Origin: Pythium myriotylum
Taxonomy: Eukaryota; Oomycota; Peronosporomycetes; Pythiales; Pythiaceae
Assembly (NCBI GenBank): GCA_023091665.1
Contig: JALJCQ010000015.1
Location: forward strand, 2,542,001 to 2,606,000
DNA length: 64,000 bases
Direction of reading: 5' to 3'
Within the stretch, counting starts at the first letter, position 1; every line of letters begins with the position of its first letter. Of the stretch, positions 22,893-32,703 are shown in pieces. A program made the translations under genes and the position numbers. Below the pieces are notes generated by a model, which searched no databases, was not told the DNA's origin, and saw only the letters and a list, made by a program, of their open reading frames with translations.

Positions 22893-23629
22893 TATGGTTT
22901 GGGCTGTAAGTACTCAGGTACTGTGTACATAGCGTTAGGTACTGCAAGTACATAAGGCTAGCTATTGTAAGTACACGGACAGAAGGAAACCAGGAAAGCA
23001 GAAGATTCGAATCAATAGAGCTTGGCTTTTTTTTTAGGCACAATGCCATTGCGGAAAATGCCTAAGGAATCAAAGAAGAAGGGCCGTTCAACTGGCCCAG
23101 TGCCCAAATGTCCAAATGCAAATAATTTTTGAATCAGCGACCAACATTCGTCGGCATGAGAACAAGATGTTCCCATGCGACAAAAAGTCGGTGAGCCTGC
23201 GCGCAAAAAAGGTAGCCAAGAAAAAACGCAAAGCATCCGCAGCCTACTACAGACGAAAGAAGGCAGGGTAGACCCTTCGTTCTCTCTTCGCCGAATTCTC
23301 GCCAGAGGAAAGGGTTAAATTCGACAAGTTGATTCATCTCCTGTTCACGTAGACAGAGTCAATACATTTGTGTTTTTGACTTTTCTGACGATTGCTTAAA
23401 GTAGTTTTGATTTTTGGGCCTTTTTTTCTTGATTTATCCTCAATTAATTCCAGTTTTATTTTATATCGTATCTGATTGGCCAATATAAAATTGGAAAGTT
23501 TACACCAAAAGACAATGTAAATCCTGACTGAATCACACCGAAAAGGACGGAATTCATCTCCAGTTGAAAGGTTCGACGTTTTTTGTTATATGTTGGGAGC
23601 TTGAATGCGTCGGTGAAGCTATACTTCAC
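22893..23629. other. AT-rich stretch with TGTAAGTAC repeats, no gene seen
   Basis: TGTAAGTAC or a one-base variant occurs four times between about 22880 and 22980. The remainder is AT-rich and probably belongs to the MULE 3' end. Its terminal inverted repeats were not located. Confidence 0.4.
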
Positions 23630-24873
23630 TTAGTGCTTACGGTCGATTGCGTCTAGATATGGCATAGCTCCAGGCTTGGTCTCATGAGGCTTTGACCGGT
23701 AGAACGTGAAGTCAGACTCACAGTCGCTTCTAGCAAGCTTGCAGATTAGCCACCTTTCTTCCTTCGTCAGAGAGATGCCCTTGCGGTTGATGTTCGACAT
23801 GATGTGATATAGGCAGTACCGGTGTCCTGCCTCCGGAAACGCATGCTCGAGAGCTGACATAGGTTTTTTTTGGCGATCCCAAAGCAAAGTGAAATTTGTT
23901 GCTTGAGGAAGTGCCACTTTCAAAACATCCAAGAACCATTTCCAACGATCATAGTTCTCCACTGGAACCAGGGCCAAGGCAAACGGAATGACATGATTGG
24001 CGTAATCCTTGCACGTTGCAACATGAAACACGCCGTGACTGTTCATTTCTTCCTTTAGGTGTGCGCCGTCGTAGTCGATCACGCGCTTGCACATTCCGAA
24101 GATATGACTCGCGATGTTGGGTATAGAACAAGCCCGAAGAGAAGGTGCCGTCATCTTATTTCTCAAATCCTGACACTGATCCAGGATTCTTCTCTTCCAT
24201 CTTGGAGAAATAGCTCCCCAATTTCTGGTAGCTCTCCACAAGGTCACCACGCAGCTTATCTGAGACCGCCGCCTTGATTCTAGAAACTGCACTCATTGAC
24301 TGGGATATACTTTTCGACAGCAAGAAAGTCGAGATTGTTGACCCGACGAGGGTTCTGGTTGAATAATCGTGGGCAGGCAATAGCTTGCTCGTCACTAAAG
24401 GTACAGGGCGCACCTCGCTATGCGAGCGATTGAGTTTCGCCTTCCCACTTGCCACAAGTTGGAGGTCTAGTTGAAAATCCAACATGCTTGATGTGATTGT
24501 GACACAAGTTGATGTCGGTAGTCTTCCACACGCCGTTTTTCCGATAAATATTCATGTAGAAGGGGCAAGTCAGGCTTTCTGGGTCGATTCCAGTGTCGAA
24601 GTACTGCTGCCCGTTCAACTTCTTACAACCATACTTTGCGTTCCCGTCTGCACCACCATTTTTGTGCTGTTGTTGACAGCATAGATCTGAAATCCAGCTG
24701 ATGTTGCAAAAGTCCCTCCATTGACGTTGAATAGCTTGTTGACTAGCACACTGGTCCACACCAAGCTCTCTCTGACTATCATACGCACAGCCAAAGGTCT
24801 TAGAGGATGAATTCGAGTCAAACAAAACCTCTGACTTGACGAGCCCCCCCCCCCCCCCCCCCCCCCGTTGCAC
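23630..24873 (-). pseudogene. Mutator-like (MULE) transposase, two frameshifts
   Basis: Three overlapping minus frames make up one protein. 24873-24418 has a FAR1/WRKY-GCM1-type zinc finger (CPFYMNIYRKNGVWKTTDIN, then CHNHIKH). 24485-24156 contains the typical linker SYQKLGSYFSKMEEKNPGS. 24292-23630 is the MULE DDE core with VIDYDGAHLKEEMNSHG (Asp 1), FALALVPVENYDRWKWFL, LLWDRQKKPMSALEHAFPEA (Asp 2) and HRYCLYHIMSNI. A 23-nt C run lies at the N-terminus. The AT-rich base use differs clearly from the host genes. The gene is broken and no second copy is in the window. Confidence 0.88.
24844..24866. repeat. Homopolymer run of 23 C
   Basis: This gives a run of glycines at the N-terminal side of the MULE frame on the minus strand. 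Confidence 0.95.
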
Positions 24874-25284
24874 CTCTACAACATTATCATCGTCGAGACG
24901 GAATGGGGCAGAGCCAAAGCTTGTTCACCTTCATTACTTGTCAAGTGAAGATGTAGAATGCAGGAGCCGATTGACCTATGATTAGTACCGGACTCAGTGT
25001 TACTCTCAACATTGAGTGACCTGAATTTAGATTCACCGACTTTCTTAGGATTCCTAGGCTGGTTTTTGTACCTGTCTTCGGACGCCCGTCCTAAAATTTC
25101 CTCAATCCTGGATTGCCGCCCTGTTGTTGAGACCGGGAAATCCGCCAATCCAAAATATCCGGTTTTTTCGGATTCCCGTCCAAAGAGACACGTGATTGGT
25201 AAATTTGGTGGTGCAGATGCAAGAGGTTGAAGCCAGATCTCCACATCGGAACATCAAAAAGCATCTTTTTACGTACTGCTACAG

Positions 25285-25945
25285 CTAGATGCCGCCATAA
25301 CTCTGCCTGTCGAGCTGCCGCAGTAACGTGGTGGCAGGTGTCCATCGAATCTGATCGGTTCGGCGAGAGCGGCCTGAAGGCGTTCCACGAGTCAGTTCAA
25401 ATGCTCTGTATACAGCAGAAAATGCCTCGTCGGCCTGTGCAGGCGTTGGATCACGAATACTCTGAAAAGCATGAACGTGAGAAGCCAACTTACCCATAAA
25501 GTAGTTTAGATCTGACAGTCGCTTTCGTTCGTCTGATGTGCCGAAGGTGGAATGGCTGTAACAGACGGAATGGTGGACTCCCACAGAACCAATTCTGCCA
25601 CATTGTGCACAGAGTGCCATTAGCGAGCTGTGCAGGTGTATTAGCACGAGCTAGTCGCCCAAGATGGGCTCAAAGGGTCGTTGTGGGCTGCGTCTCTGCG
25701 CTGCTGGAATCTCTGTCCCCCTTGACTGCATCTCACCGCTTCGCTCGATGCGAGACAGGGCGTCCATTGCGCTGGGCTGCTCAAACAAATCGCGCCCGGC
25801 GTCTACAAGGTTCAATCTTGTGAGCGGCGCGCTGGGCAAAGACACAAGCTTCCCTTGTATTCGGAGAGTCTCTGGGAGTGCACGGACAGAATCAGCGAGC
25901 TCCCGAATCTCTGGAGCCAGCACATTCATGGTCACCATCAAGCTG
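25285..25945 (-). pseudogene. Unknown protein fragment with in-frame stop
   Basis: A single minus frame runs from about 25945 to 25285 with one TAG at 25651-25653. Segments such as LAPEIRELADSVRALPETLR and DLNYFMGKLASHVHAFQSIR look like real protein with amphipathic helices. The family is not recognised. Its 5' side joins LINE copy 3, which lies on the opposite strand. It may be a degraded element ORF or a broken host gene. Confidence 0.33.
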
Positions 25946-26214
25946 ACATGAGGAGCCAATGGTGCCGCCAGGTGCGGGCTCACAACTCCCCGGCAGCCAC
26001 CCTGGCACAACATGCAATGGACACTGGCCAAACGAGCCACGTCTATCACCCCACTGACCGGATTTGCCACGCAGATCTGCCACTGCTCGCGCTCTCCAAC
26101 TTTCGTCCCTGGCTAGCCAGCCAAGTTTACCCACGGTAACGAATCGGAGCCTGCAACAGAGCCCCAGCTATTTGGGTACATTTATTGCGCTCAATAGACT
26201 TCGCTTTCATCATC
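25946..26214 (+). mobile_element. LINE copy 3, 3' end only
   Basis: The plus frame reads RQVRAHNSPAATLAQHAMDT, then CHADLPLLALSNFRPWLASQ, matching the end of LINE copy 1. The 3' UTR words GGGTACATTTATTGCGCTCA and AATAGACTTC and a TCATCATC tail follow. It is a short 5'-truncated insertion. Confidence 0.8.
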
Positions 26215-27412
26215 CACGTGCTTTTCCAGGAGCTCCTCCCCAGTCGACGGCAACCATACGAGGTAGCGTATCACTGAGCCGGTTTATTTTTTTTTCTCAA
26301 ACTCATACATACACGTGTTGCTGACAACGCGCTCCACTCGCGCTTGCAAGTGCGCACGACGCACTCTCACTTCTGCATTGTGCTACTCCATGGTCGAGTT
26401 CGCGTCGGAGTTGAATTCTGAGCGCATATTAATATTGTGGCTTGCAGCCCTTTTGTCGTTTTCGATCTACTTTGGACCGATCTGACGACCTACCCCTTCA
26501 AAATCGATCAGATCTGGACTCAGTTTTGCGTGCCTCACCTCGGATCTGCTCAGATGGACTCCTATCTGGACCCTGAAACCTCATTACAGTGGCTGCAGCA
26601 GCACGGATCATCTCCTATCTATCAGAGACATCTCCGATTGTCGTTTTACCGGCGACAATCGGAGCACCATTTAATAACTACCAGCACAGCGTTGTGTAGT
26701 TGTAACCAGGCTGACCTCGTTACGTCACGTACACTGTGGAGCAGTGTAAGAAGCGCGCAACACAGGGACTTGTGTTGGGTTGGGCAAATGGGAAACTGAA
26801 TTTATGGATTAGGAAACCTAGAAAAACCTACTCTTTGTATATAAAACCTCGCAGATCCGCCCTCGGATTTCTGCCATCCACTCAATCACAAGACCCTAGC
26901 GTGATTGGTGGGAAATCGGGATAATATCGTGGGATATTATCCAATCAGGAGACATCGCAACCAGATGGGTTCACGACGTTCCTATCGGACACCATTGACA
27001 TGGGTCCGTACCATGTAACGGGCACACCCCGTTACAGTAGTCATGTTCTCAGATTCAGATGGTGGGCGATCGCGCTGCTCCACGTCTACTGCATCCACGT
27101 GACCTATGACCTATGTGAGTGGCGTCCTCGGCCCCAGAGTGCGTACGTTACAGCAGCGGTATTCGCGCTTCAAGCGGGCACCAGGGTACAGAATCAACAA
27201 ATCAAACTGGGTCAAGTATTGACTCCGAATCGGTTAGATAAATCTAGTGACATAGTTGCCTGACAGATCCGATCTGGCCTCCGATTTAAATTGGTGCTCA
27301 GATCTACTGCCCCGATATATATTCACATCTTCGATCTGCAAGCCCGAAGTAAGGCTTAGATCGGAGCGACAGAAAGTCTGCAAAGCACAATAATATGAAC
27401 TTAGATTTCGAT
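26215..27412. other. Intergenic, AT-richer, no gene seen
   Basis: GATCTG and AGATCCGATC words recur. An imperfect hairpin with perfect 10-bp arms lies at 26919-26942 (GGATAATATC / GATATTATCC). No coding motif was recognised. Confidence 0.4.
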
Positions 27413-27457
27413 AATTTCCATGAGTAAGTTCATAATATGAACTTACTCATGGAAATT
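27413..27457. repeat. 22-bp perfect palindrome with 1-nt loop
   Basis: The arms 27413-27434 and 27436-27457 are exact reverse complements around a single A. The left arm begins AATTTCCATGAGTAAGTTCA. Confidence 0.9.
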
Positions 27458-28367
27458 CCCTGCAAAGATACAGCAGAAGAGGATGAGCATGAGCGTTGGG
27501 AGCCTCATTGTGGCCCTAGTTATTGGGGAGTGCCGGTGCCGCGTCCCTGCCCCTCGTCCCCAAAATCCGGAACATTCAGGTGCCGTGCCTGGTGACTATT
27601 CTTGGCACTGCCACGGCTGCTTCTTGCTCGCGGGCTGCGGTGCCTGCAGGTATGTGCTCCGGATGTGGTGGGTTTGACGTACTTCTTGTCCCTTCGTATA
27701 TGTGTAGTCTTCGTCGGCTCGTCGTGTGTGCTGTTGTTTGTCGGGCTACTACAATGTTGGTGACGTGGTTTGGTCGTGTTGTTCTGCACGCACGAGTTAT
27801 CGTGGGTGGCCGAGGTTGCCGGCGCTGAGTTCCCCCTCCGTCTCCGGCGGTTTCACCTGCGCACTTCGTGGCAAATTGGGAACTGGAATTGTGGTCTATT
27901 GACAGTTGTCCGCGGTTTTGCTTGAGGCTCAAGGCCCCGCTCCGCGCGATACTGATTGCTCCTGTGGAACGATAATAGCGTATGACGACTGCCCTGGCCC
28001 CACCAGCCCATGGGTTGCCTCCAGAGTCCCCCTGGAAATGCGGAGGTGCGTGGACAGGCTCGGTCAATCGGCACGGGTGGAAGGTCTAATCGGTGCTCCA
28101 AAAACACCTTAACAATCAGTGATCTTCAACGGCGGAGCCCACGCACGTTCAGGTGCTACCTTGCCACCACCGTGCAACCGACACATAGTATGCGTTTTGC
28201 TCACAGACAGCACGAGAGCACTGCATCGTGCATAAGAGTTTCAGTGGATGACGAGTATCCGGTTGCACAAAATGAGATGATGATGTTTAGCATCCCTACA
28301 TCAATAAATTGTTCGTCCACTAACAAAGTCGCGGCCTGTCTAGCCGCAAAGAGTATACCGCTAAAAT

Positions 28368-29507
28368 TTACACAGCGGTCGCGAAGCCGACGCGCGGGCC
28401 CGTCGCCGTCGTCCCGTAGTCGAACACGACGTAGTACTTGCGCATGAACACATCGCCGAGGATCCACAGGCTCTCACCCGAGCTCTGGAATCCCAGGTAG
28501 CAGTAGCCGTCACCGCCATCGAAGATGTAGTCAGCCTTCTTGATCGCGTACGACTTGCCGCTCAGCGTGAACGAGACATCCGGGCCCGTGCTCGTGCAGC
28601 TAACGCGGTAGAGACCGTACGAGCTCACGTACGTGCCGCCGAGGGCCTTACCGAGAGTGGTCAACTGGGCAGGAGGAACAGCGATGAGCGAGGTGCCCGA
28701 GTCGACGATGGCACGCACCGTCGTCGAGACGATGCTCGTGGTGCCGGCCTTGACGCCGCCGAGACCGACCTCCCAGTAGCCACGACGAGTGACAGGCACG
28801 TAGTTCACAGCACCGGTGAAACGAGCCGGGTTCACACCACCGAACGTGATCTCACCGCCGTTCGCATCGCCCGTGCCGAGGTAGAACGAGAACTGCGGCT
28901 TGTCAAGGGTGCCAGCGCTGACGAGCTTCTCAAGAGGGCCCGGGATGCCGTTCTCGGCGATGGTGTCGAAACCAAGACCGAAGATACCGTCGAACTTGCC
29001 CTGCGTGTACAAGTCGCCGAGACCGCTGACCGTGTCGACTTCGGCGAACTTCTGGTTCTTCACGGTGAGGCCGCCGAAGCTGATGGTGTCCACCGAGACG
29101 ACACCTGACACGGGACCACTGCCGTACTGGATCGCGAACTGCGAGCCATCCTTGACGTACGTGGACGAGAGCGCGTGGTTGTAGACGGCGTGCGACGCGA
29201 ACTTCTTGTTGGGCACCCAGATGTTGCTCGAGCCCGTGTCGTAGATGACCTGGAAGTCCTGCGGCGGCGTGCCGACCGAGAGCGTGCCGTAGTACTCACT
29301 GTCTTGGTAGTTCTTGAGGATGATGTCACCAACAACGAGAGGGTTGATCGACGAGTTGCTGGCCTTCTGCGCAGCCTGGGCAGCCTGAGCCTTGATGGTC
29401 TCGACGTTAGTGATCTTCTGCACGGGCACGGTGATCACACCCGCCTCCGAGGACTGGACGAAGAGTGCCGTGGCGATGACGGCGAGGTAGGCGATCGGAC
29501 GGAACAT
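28368..29507 (-). CDS. Secreted pepsin-type aspartic protease A
   Basis: A 379-residue A1-family protease. I start it at the ATG at 29507, which opens a signal peptide (MFRPIAYLAVIATALFVQ, cleavage after about residue 23). The frame is open 45 codons further upstream, but that part lacks such a signal. A short propeptide (VITVPVQKI) precedes the mature enzyme. The first catalytic site is VIYDTGSSNIWVP (Asp90), the flap is AIQYGSGPVSG (Tyr128) and the second site is AIVDSGTSLIA (Asp269). One C-lobe cysteine pair (VSCTSTG ... GYCYLGF) is visible. There is no C-terminal membrane anchor and no plant-specific insert. The product is expected to be secreted or vacuolar. It is the mirror twin of B, from which it differs at residue 35 (Val). 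Confidence 0.95.
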   Translation of the reverse strand: MFRPIAYLAVIATALFVQSSEAGVITVPVQKITNVETIKAQAAQAAQKASNSSINPLVVGDIILKNYQDSEYYGTLSVGTPPQDFQVIYDTGSSNIWVPNKKFASHAVYNHALSSTYVKDGSQFAIQYGSGPVSGVVSVDTISFGGLTVKNQKFAEVDTVSGLGDLYTQGKFDGIFGLGFDTIAENGIPGPLEKLVSAGTLDKPQFSFYLGTGDANGGEITFGGVNPARFTGAVNYVPVTRRGYWEVGLGGVKAGTTSIVSTTVRAIVDSGTSLIAVPPAQLTTLGKALGGTYVSSYGLYRVSCTSTGPDVSFTLSGKSYAIKKADYIFDGGDGYCYLGFQSSGESLWILGDVFMRKYYVVFDYGTTATGPRVGFATAV

Positions 29508-29572
29508 CGTGGTGGGGTGAGTTGGCTTGGCTTGGCTTGGGCGTTTGCTCGAGGTGGACTTGAGTCGGGTAA

Positions 29573-29591
29573 GGCAAATTGCAAAGTGAAC
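29573..29591 (-). promoter_or_regulatory. Oomycete Inr+FPR-like core promoter, gene A
   Basis: The minus strand reads GTTCACTTTGCAATTTGCC about 80 bp before the ATG. It matches the oomycete core GCTCATTYYNCAWTTT except at two positions. Confidence 0.65.
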
Positions 29592-30197
29592 TGGATGCCT
29601 AGTCTGGCTCGGCGAGAGAGTGGCGTCGTGGACCCGGGTCATCGGGGCCCTGTGAGGCGGGGGGAAGGAGACGGGGTGTGTGCTGATCGGCCACGCTCAG
29701 CACTCTCATCTTGTTGACTACGTGTACTGTACACTGAACTACAACCCTGGACAGGCTCCCGTCTGACCTGACAATACTTCGTGTGCAGGATCTGGGTCGT
29801 CGTCGATTGTGAATCCTCTGTGTTTCAAACAAAGGATTTTGCCTCACACACATAGACACACTCCACACATTAATAATGCACGAGCACAGCAATGCTGCAC
29901 TTCCTGTGTGCGTGTAGTGCTGATTTCGCGAATGCTTCCGGGAGTTAGTTAGCCCAGTTACTGTCTCCACCCGACGGGATATTGAAATGAATACGTCGTA
30001 GGTACACACAGTACAGTATGTATGTAAAATGTTCATTTTCTTGGATTTCGATGCGAATCCCAAGTTTTATAATGTTGATCAGTTCCAATTGGAAGAGCCG
30101 CAATTTCAGCCCTTGGAGCTGCGGTTATCAGATCGGGGTGTACCACTCTAAGGCCCGCACTCAGACGAATTACTCTTGACTGACTGACCAATTAGTG

Positions 30198-30214
30198 CAG
30201 ACTGAGTCAGTCTG
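30198..30214. repeat. 8-bp palindrome with 1-nt loop
   Basis: CAGACTGA, G, TCAGTCTG. Confidence 0.8.
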
Positions 30215-30225
30215 AATGGACCAGT

Positions 30226-30272
30226 AAGGCAACTGATTATCAGTCAGTGACTCACTGATAATCAGTCGCCTT
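30226..30272. repeat. 19-bp inverted repeat, 9-nt loop, one mismatch
   Basis: The arms are 30226-30244 (AAGGCAACTGATTATCAGT) and 30254-30272, with one mismatch. It lies near the mirror centre (30329) of the A/B duplication. Confidence 0.85.
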
Positions 30273-30551
30273 GATGTAATCGAGACAGGACGACAGTTCA
30301 CAACCTGGCTCACCAGACCCACATTTGCTTCGAACAGATTCAATTGAGCTTCAATGTTCTAACTGGAACCCGTCTCGGTCACATCGCTTTGCGTGTTCGT
30401 ATGTGCGGACAGCTCCTTGTGGGGGAAGCCCGGACGCCTTCTCAGGCGTCATCTCCCTCGAAGAATGACACTCATGACTGGAGTCGATTGATTGGGTCGA
30501 GCTTGTCACATAGAGTGGTACACTACAATCTGATTATCGTCCAGTTTCGCC

Positions 30552-30576
30552 GTCCCTGCGAAAGTTTCGCAGGGAC
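30552..30576. repeat. 12-bp palindrome with 1-nt loop
   Basis: GTCCCTGCGAAA (30552-30563), G, then the exact reverse complement (30565-30576). Confidence 0.9.
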
Positions 30577-30580
30577 AGGA

Positions 30581-30637
30581 CACCTCACATCGCCTCGCGT
30601 CCCTCCTGGCAGGAGGGACGCGAGGCGATGTGAGGTG
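30581..30637. repeat. 28-bp perfect palindrome with 1-nt loop
   Basis: The left arm 30581-30608 begins CACCTCACATCGCCTCGCGT. The right arm 30610-30637 is its exact reverse complement. One G at 30609 separates them. It follows the previous hairpin by 4 bp. Confidence 0.95.
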
Positions 30638-30731
30638 GCTGTCACCTTGCCCGAATAGCGCGCAGTGTACAGTGTACGACACCAATAAATACACTGGATG
30701 TTGTGTAGACTGAAACTCGTATACGTTGCCA

Positions 30732-30732
30732 C

Positions 30733-30761
<29 letters not shown>
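30732..30761. repeat. (CA)n microsatellite
   Basis: About 15 CA units in the A/B spacer. Confidence 0.95.
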
Positions 30762-30763
<2 letters not shown>

Positions 30764-31066
30764 GAAACTTCTTGATTGATGCCGTGCTCCTCACAGGTGA
30801 ACGACATCTTCAGCACAGAAACCTGTCAAGAAGAATGAAGAAGCTGTCATATCCCACCCTGCACGCCACAACCCTGTAAAGTAGCGTAATCAGGTCCGAA
30901 GGAAGCCTGTCCAGGGTAGTTCAGTGTACAGTACACGTAGTCAACAAGATGAGAGTGCTGAGCGTGGCCGATCAGCACACACCCCGTCTCCTTCCCCCCG
31001 CCTCACAGGGCCCCGATGACCCGGGTCCACGACGCCACTCTCTCGCCGAGCCAGACTAGGCATCCA

Positions 31067-31085
31067 GCTCACTTTGCAATTTGCC
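31067..31085 (+). promoter_or_regulatory. Oomycete Inr+FPR-like core promoter, gene B
   Basis: GCTCACTTTGCAATTTGCC about 80 bp before the ATG. It fits the GCTCATTYYNCAWTTT consensus apart from one base. Confidence 0.7.
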
Positions 31086-31150
31086 TTACCCGACTCAAGT
31101 CCACCTCGAGCAAACGCCCAAGCCAAGCCAAGCCAACTCACCCCACCACG

Positions 31151-32290
31151 ATGTTCCGTCCGATCGCCTACCTCGCCGTCATCGCCACGGCACTCTTCGT
31201 CCAGTCCTCGGAGGCGGGTGTGATCACCGTGCCCGTGCAGAAGATCACTAACATCGAGACCATCAAGGCTCAGGCTGCCCAGGCTGCGCAGAAGGCCAGC
31301 AACTCGTCGATCAACCCTCTCGTTGTTGGTGACATCATCCTCAAGAACTACCAAGACAGTGAGTACTACGGCACGCTCTCGGTCGGCACGCCGCCGCAGG
31401 ACTTCCAGGTCATCTACGACACGGGCTCGAGCAACATCTGGGTGCCCAACAAGAAGTTCGCGTCGCACGCCGTCTACAACCACGCGCTCTCGTCCACGTA
31501 CGTCAAGGATGGCTCGCAGTTCGCGATCCAGTACGGCAGTGGTCCCGTGTCAGGTGTCGTCTCGGTGGACACCATCAGCTTCGGCGGCCTCACCGTGAAG
31601 AACCAGAAGTTCGCCGAAGTCGACACGGTCAGCGGTCTCGGCGACTTGTACACGCAGGGCAAGTTCGACGGTATCTTCGGTCTTGGTTTCGACACCATCG
31701 CCGAGAACGGCATCCCCGGCCCTCTTGAGAAGCTCGTCAGCGCTGGCACCCTTGACAAGCCGCAGTTCTCGTTCTACCTCGGCACGGGCGATGCGAACGG
31801 CGGTGAGATCACGTTCGGTGGTGTGAACCCGGCTCGTTTCACCGGTGCTGTGAACTACGTGCCTGTCACTCGTCGTGGCTACTGGGAGGTCGGTCTCGGC
31901 GGCGTCAAGGCCGGCACCACGAGCATCGTCTCGACGACGGTGCGTGCCATCGTCGACTCGGGCACCTCGCTCATCGCTGTTCCTCCTGCCCAGTTGACCA
32001 CTCTCGGTAAGGCCCTCGGCGGCACGTACGTGAGCTCGTACGGTCTCTACCGCGTTAGCTGCACGAGCACGGGCCCGGATGTCTCGTTCACGCTGAGCGG
32101 CAAGTCGTACGCGATCAAGAAGGCTGACTACATCTTCGATGGCGGTGACGGCTACTGCTACCTGGGATTCCAGAGCTCGGGTGAGAGCCTGTGGATCCTC
32201 GGCGATGTGTTCATGCGCAAGTACTACGTCGTGTTCGACTACGGGACGACGGCGACGGGCCCGCGCGTCGGCTTCGCGACCGCTGTGTAA
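31151..32290 (+). CDS. Secreted pepsin-type aspartic protease B
   Basis: 379 residues, identical to A except Ile35 for Val35. The signal peptide, propeptide, DTG site (Asp90), flap Tyr128 and DSG site (Asp269) are all intact. It points away from A, so the two genes are head-to-head across a 1.6-kb interval between their ATGs. The 3' flank is shared with A except for the 75-bp deletion. Near-identity over the CDS, promoter and both flanks implies a very recent inverted duplication or ongoing gene conversion. Confidence 0.95.
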   Translation: MFRPIAYLAVIATALFVQSSEAGVITVPVQKITNIETIKAQAAQAAQKASNSSINPLVVGDIILKNYQDSEYYGTLSVGTPPQDFQVIYDTGSSNIWVPNKKFASHAVYNHALSSTYVKDGSQFAIQYGSGPVSGVVSVDTISFGGLTVKNQKFAEVDTVSGLGDLYTQGKFDGIFGLGFDTIAENGIPGPLEKLVSAGTLDKPQFSFYLGTGDANGGEITFGGVNPARFTGAVNYVPVTRRGYWEVGLGGVKAGTTSIVSTTVRAIVDSGTSLIAVPPAQLTTLGKALGGTYVSSYGLYRVSCTSTGPDVSFTLSGKSYAIKKADYIFDGGDGYCYLGFQSSGESLWILGDVFMRKYYVVFDYGTTATGPRVGFATAV

Positions 32291-32703
32291 ATTTTAGCGG
32301 TATACTCTTTGCGGCTAGACAGGCCGCGACTTTGTTAGTGGACGAACAATTTATTGATGTAGGGATGCTAAACATCATCATCTCATTTTGTGCAACCGGA
32401 TACTCGTCATCCACTGAAACTCTTGCACGGTGGTGGCAAGATAGCACCTGAACGTGCGTGGGATCCGTTGAAGATCACTGATTGTCAAGGTGTTTTTGGA
32501 GCACCGATTAGACCTTCCACCCGTGCCGATTGACCGAGCCCGTCCACGCACATCCTCGTTTTTCACGGGGACTCTGGAGGCAACTCGGGGGCTGGTGGGG
32601 TCACAGCAGTCGTCATACGCTATCATCGCTCCACAGGAACAATCAGTATCGCGCGGAGCGCGGCCTTGAGCCACTTTTCAAGCAAAACCGCGGACAACTG
32701 CGC

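Larger units (their letters stand above)
27901..29775. repeat. Left arm of inverted duplication 1 (genes A/B)
   Basis: It pairs with 30885-32703. Coordinates of matching bases in the central part sum to 60658. The arm holds protease A, its promoter and 3' flank, and an RNase H remnant at its outer edge (GDSGGNPWAGGARAVV, minus, about 27900-28065). Confidence 0.9.
29776..30884. other. Spacer between genes A and B, with hairpins
   Basis: About 1.1 kb of non-duplicated sequence with no gene. It holds four hairpins (30198-30214, 30226-30272, 30552-30576, 30581-30637) and a (CA)n microsatellite. Confidence 0.7.
30885..32703. repeat. Right arm of inverted duplication 1 (genes A/B)
   Basis: Mirror partner of 27901-29775. 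Compared with the left arm it lacks about 75 bp after position 32425, within the 3' flank of gene B. The RNase H remnant at the outer edge is also present (plus strand, about 32565-32703). Confidence 0.9.

Noticed and set aside
25651..26070. Minus frame reaching 26070 as one gene
   Set aside because: From about 25946 onward the opposite strand encodes a clear LINE C-terminus, so only the part up to 25945 was kept as a fragment.
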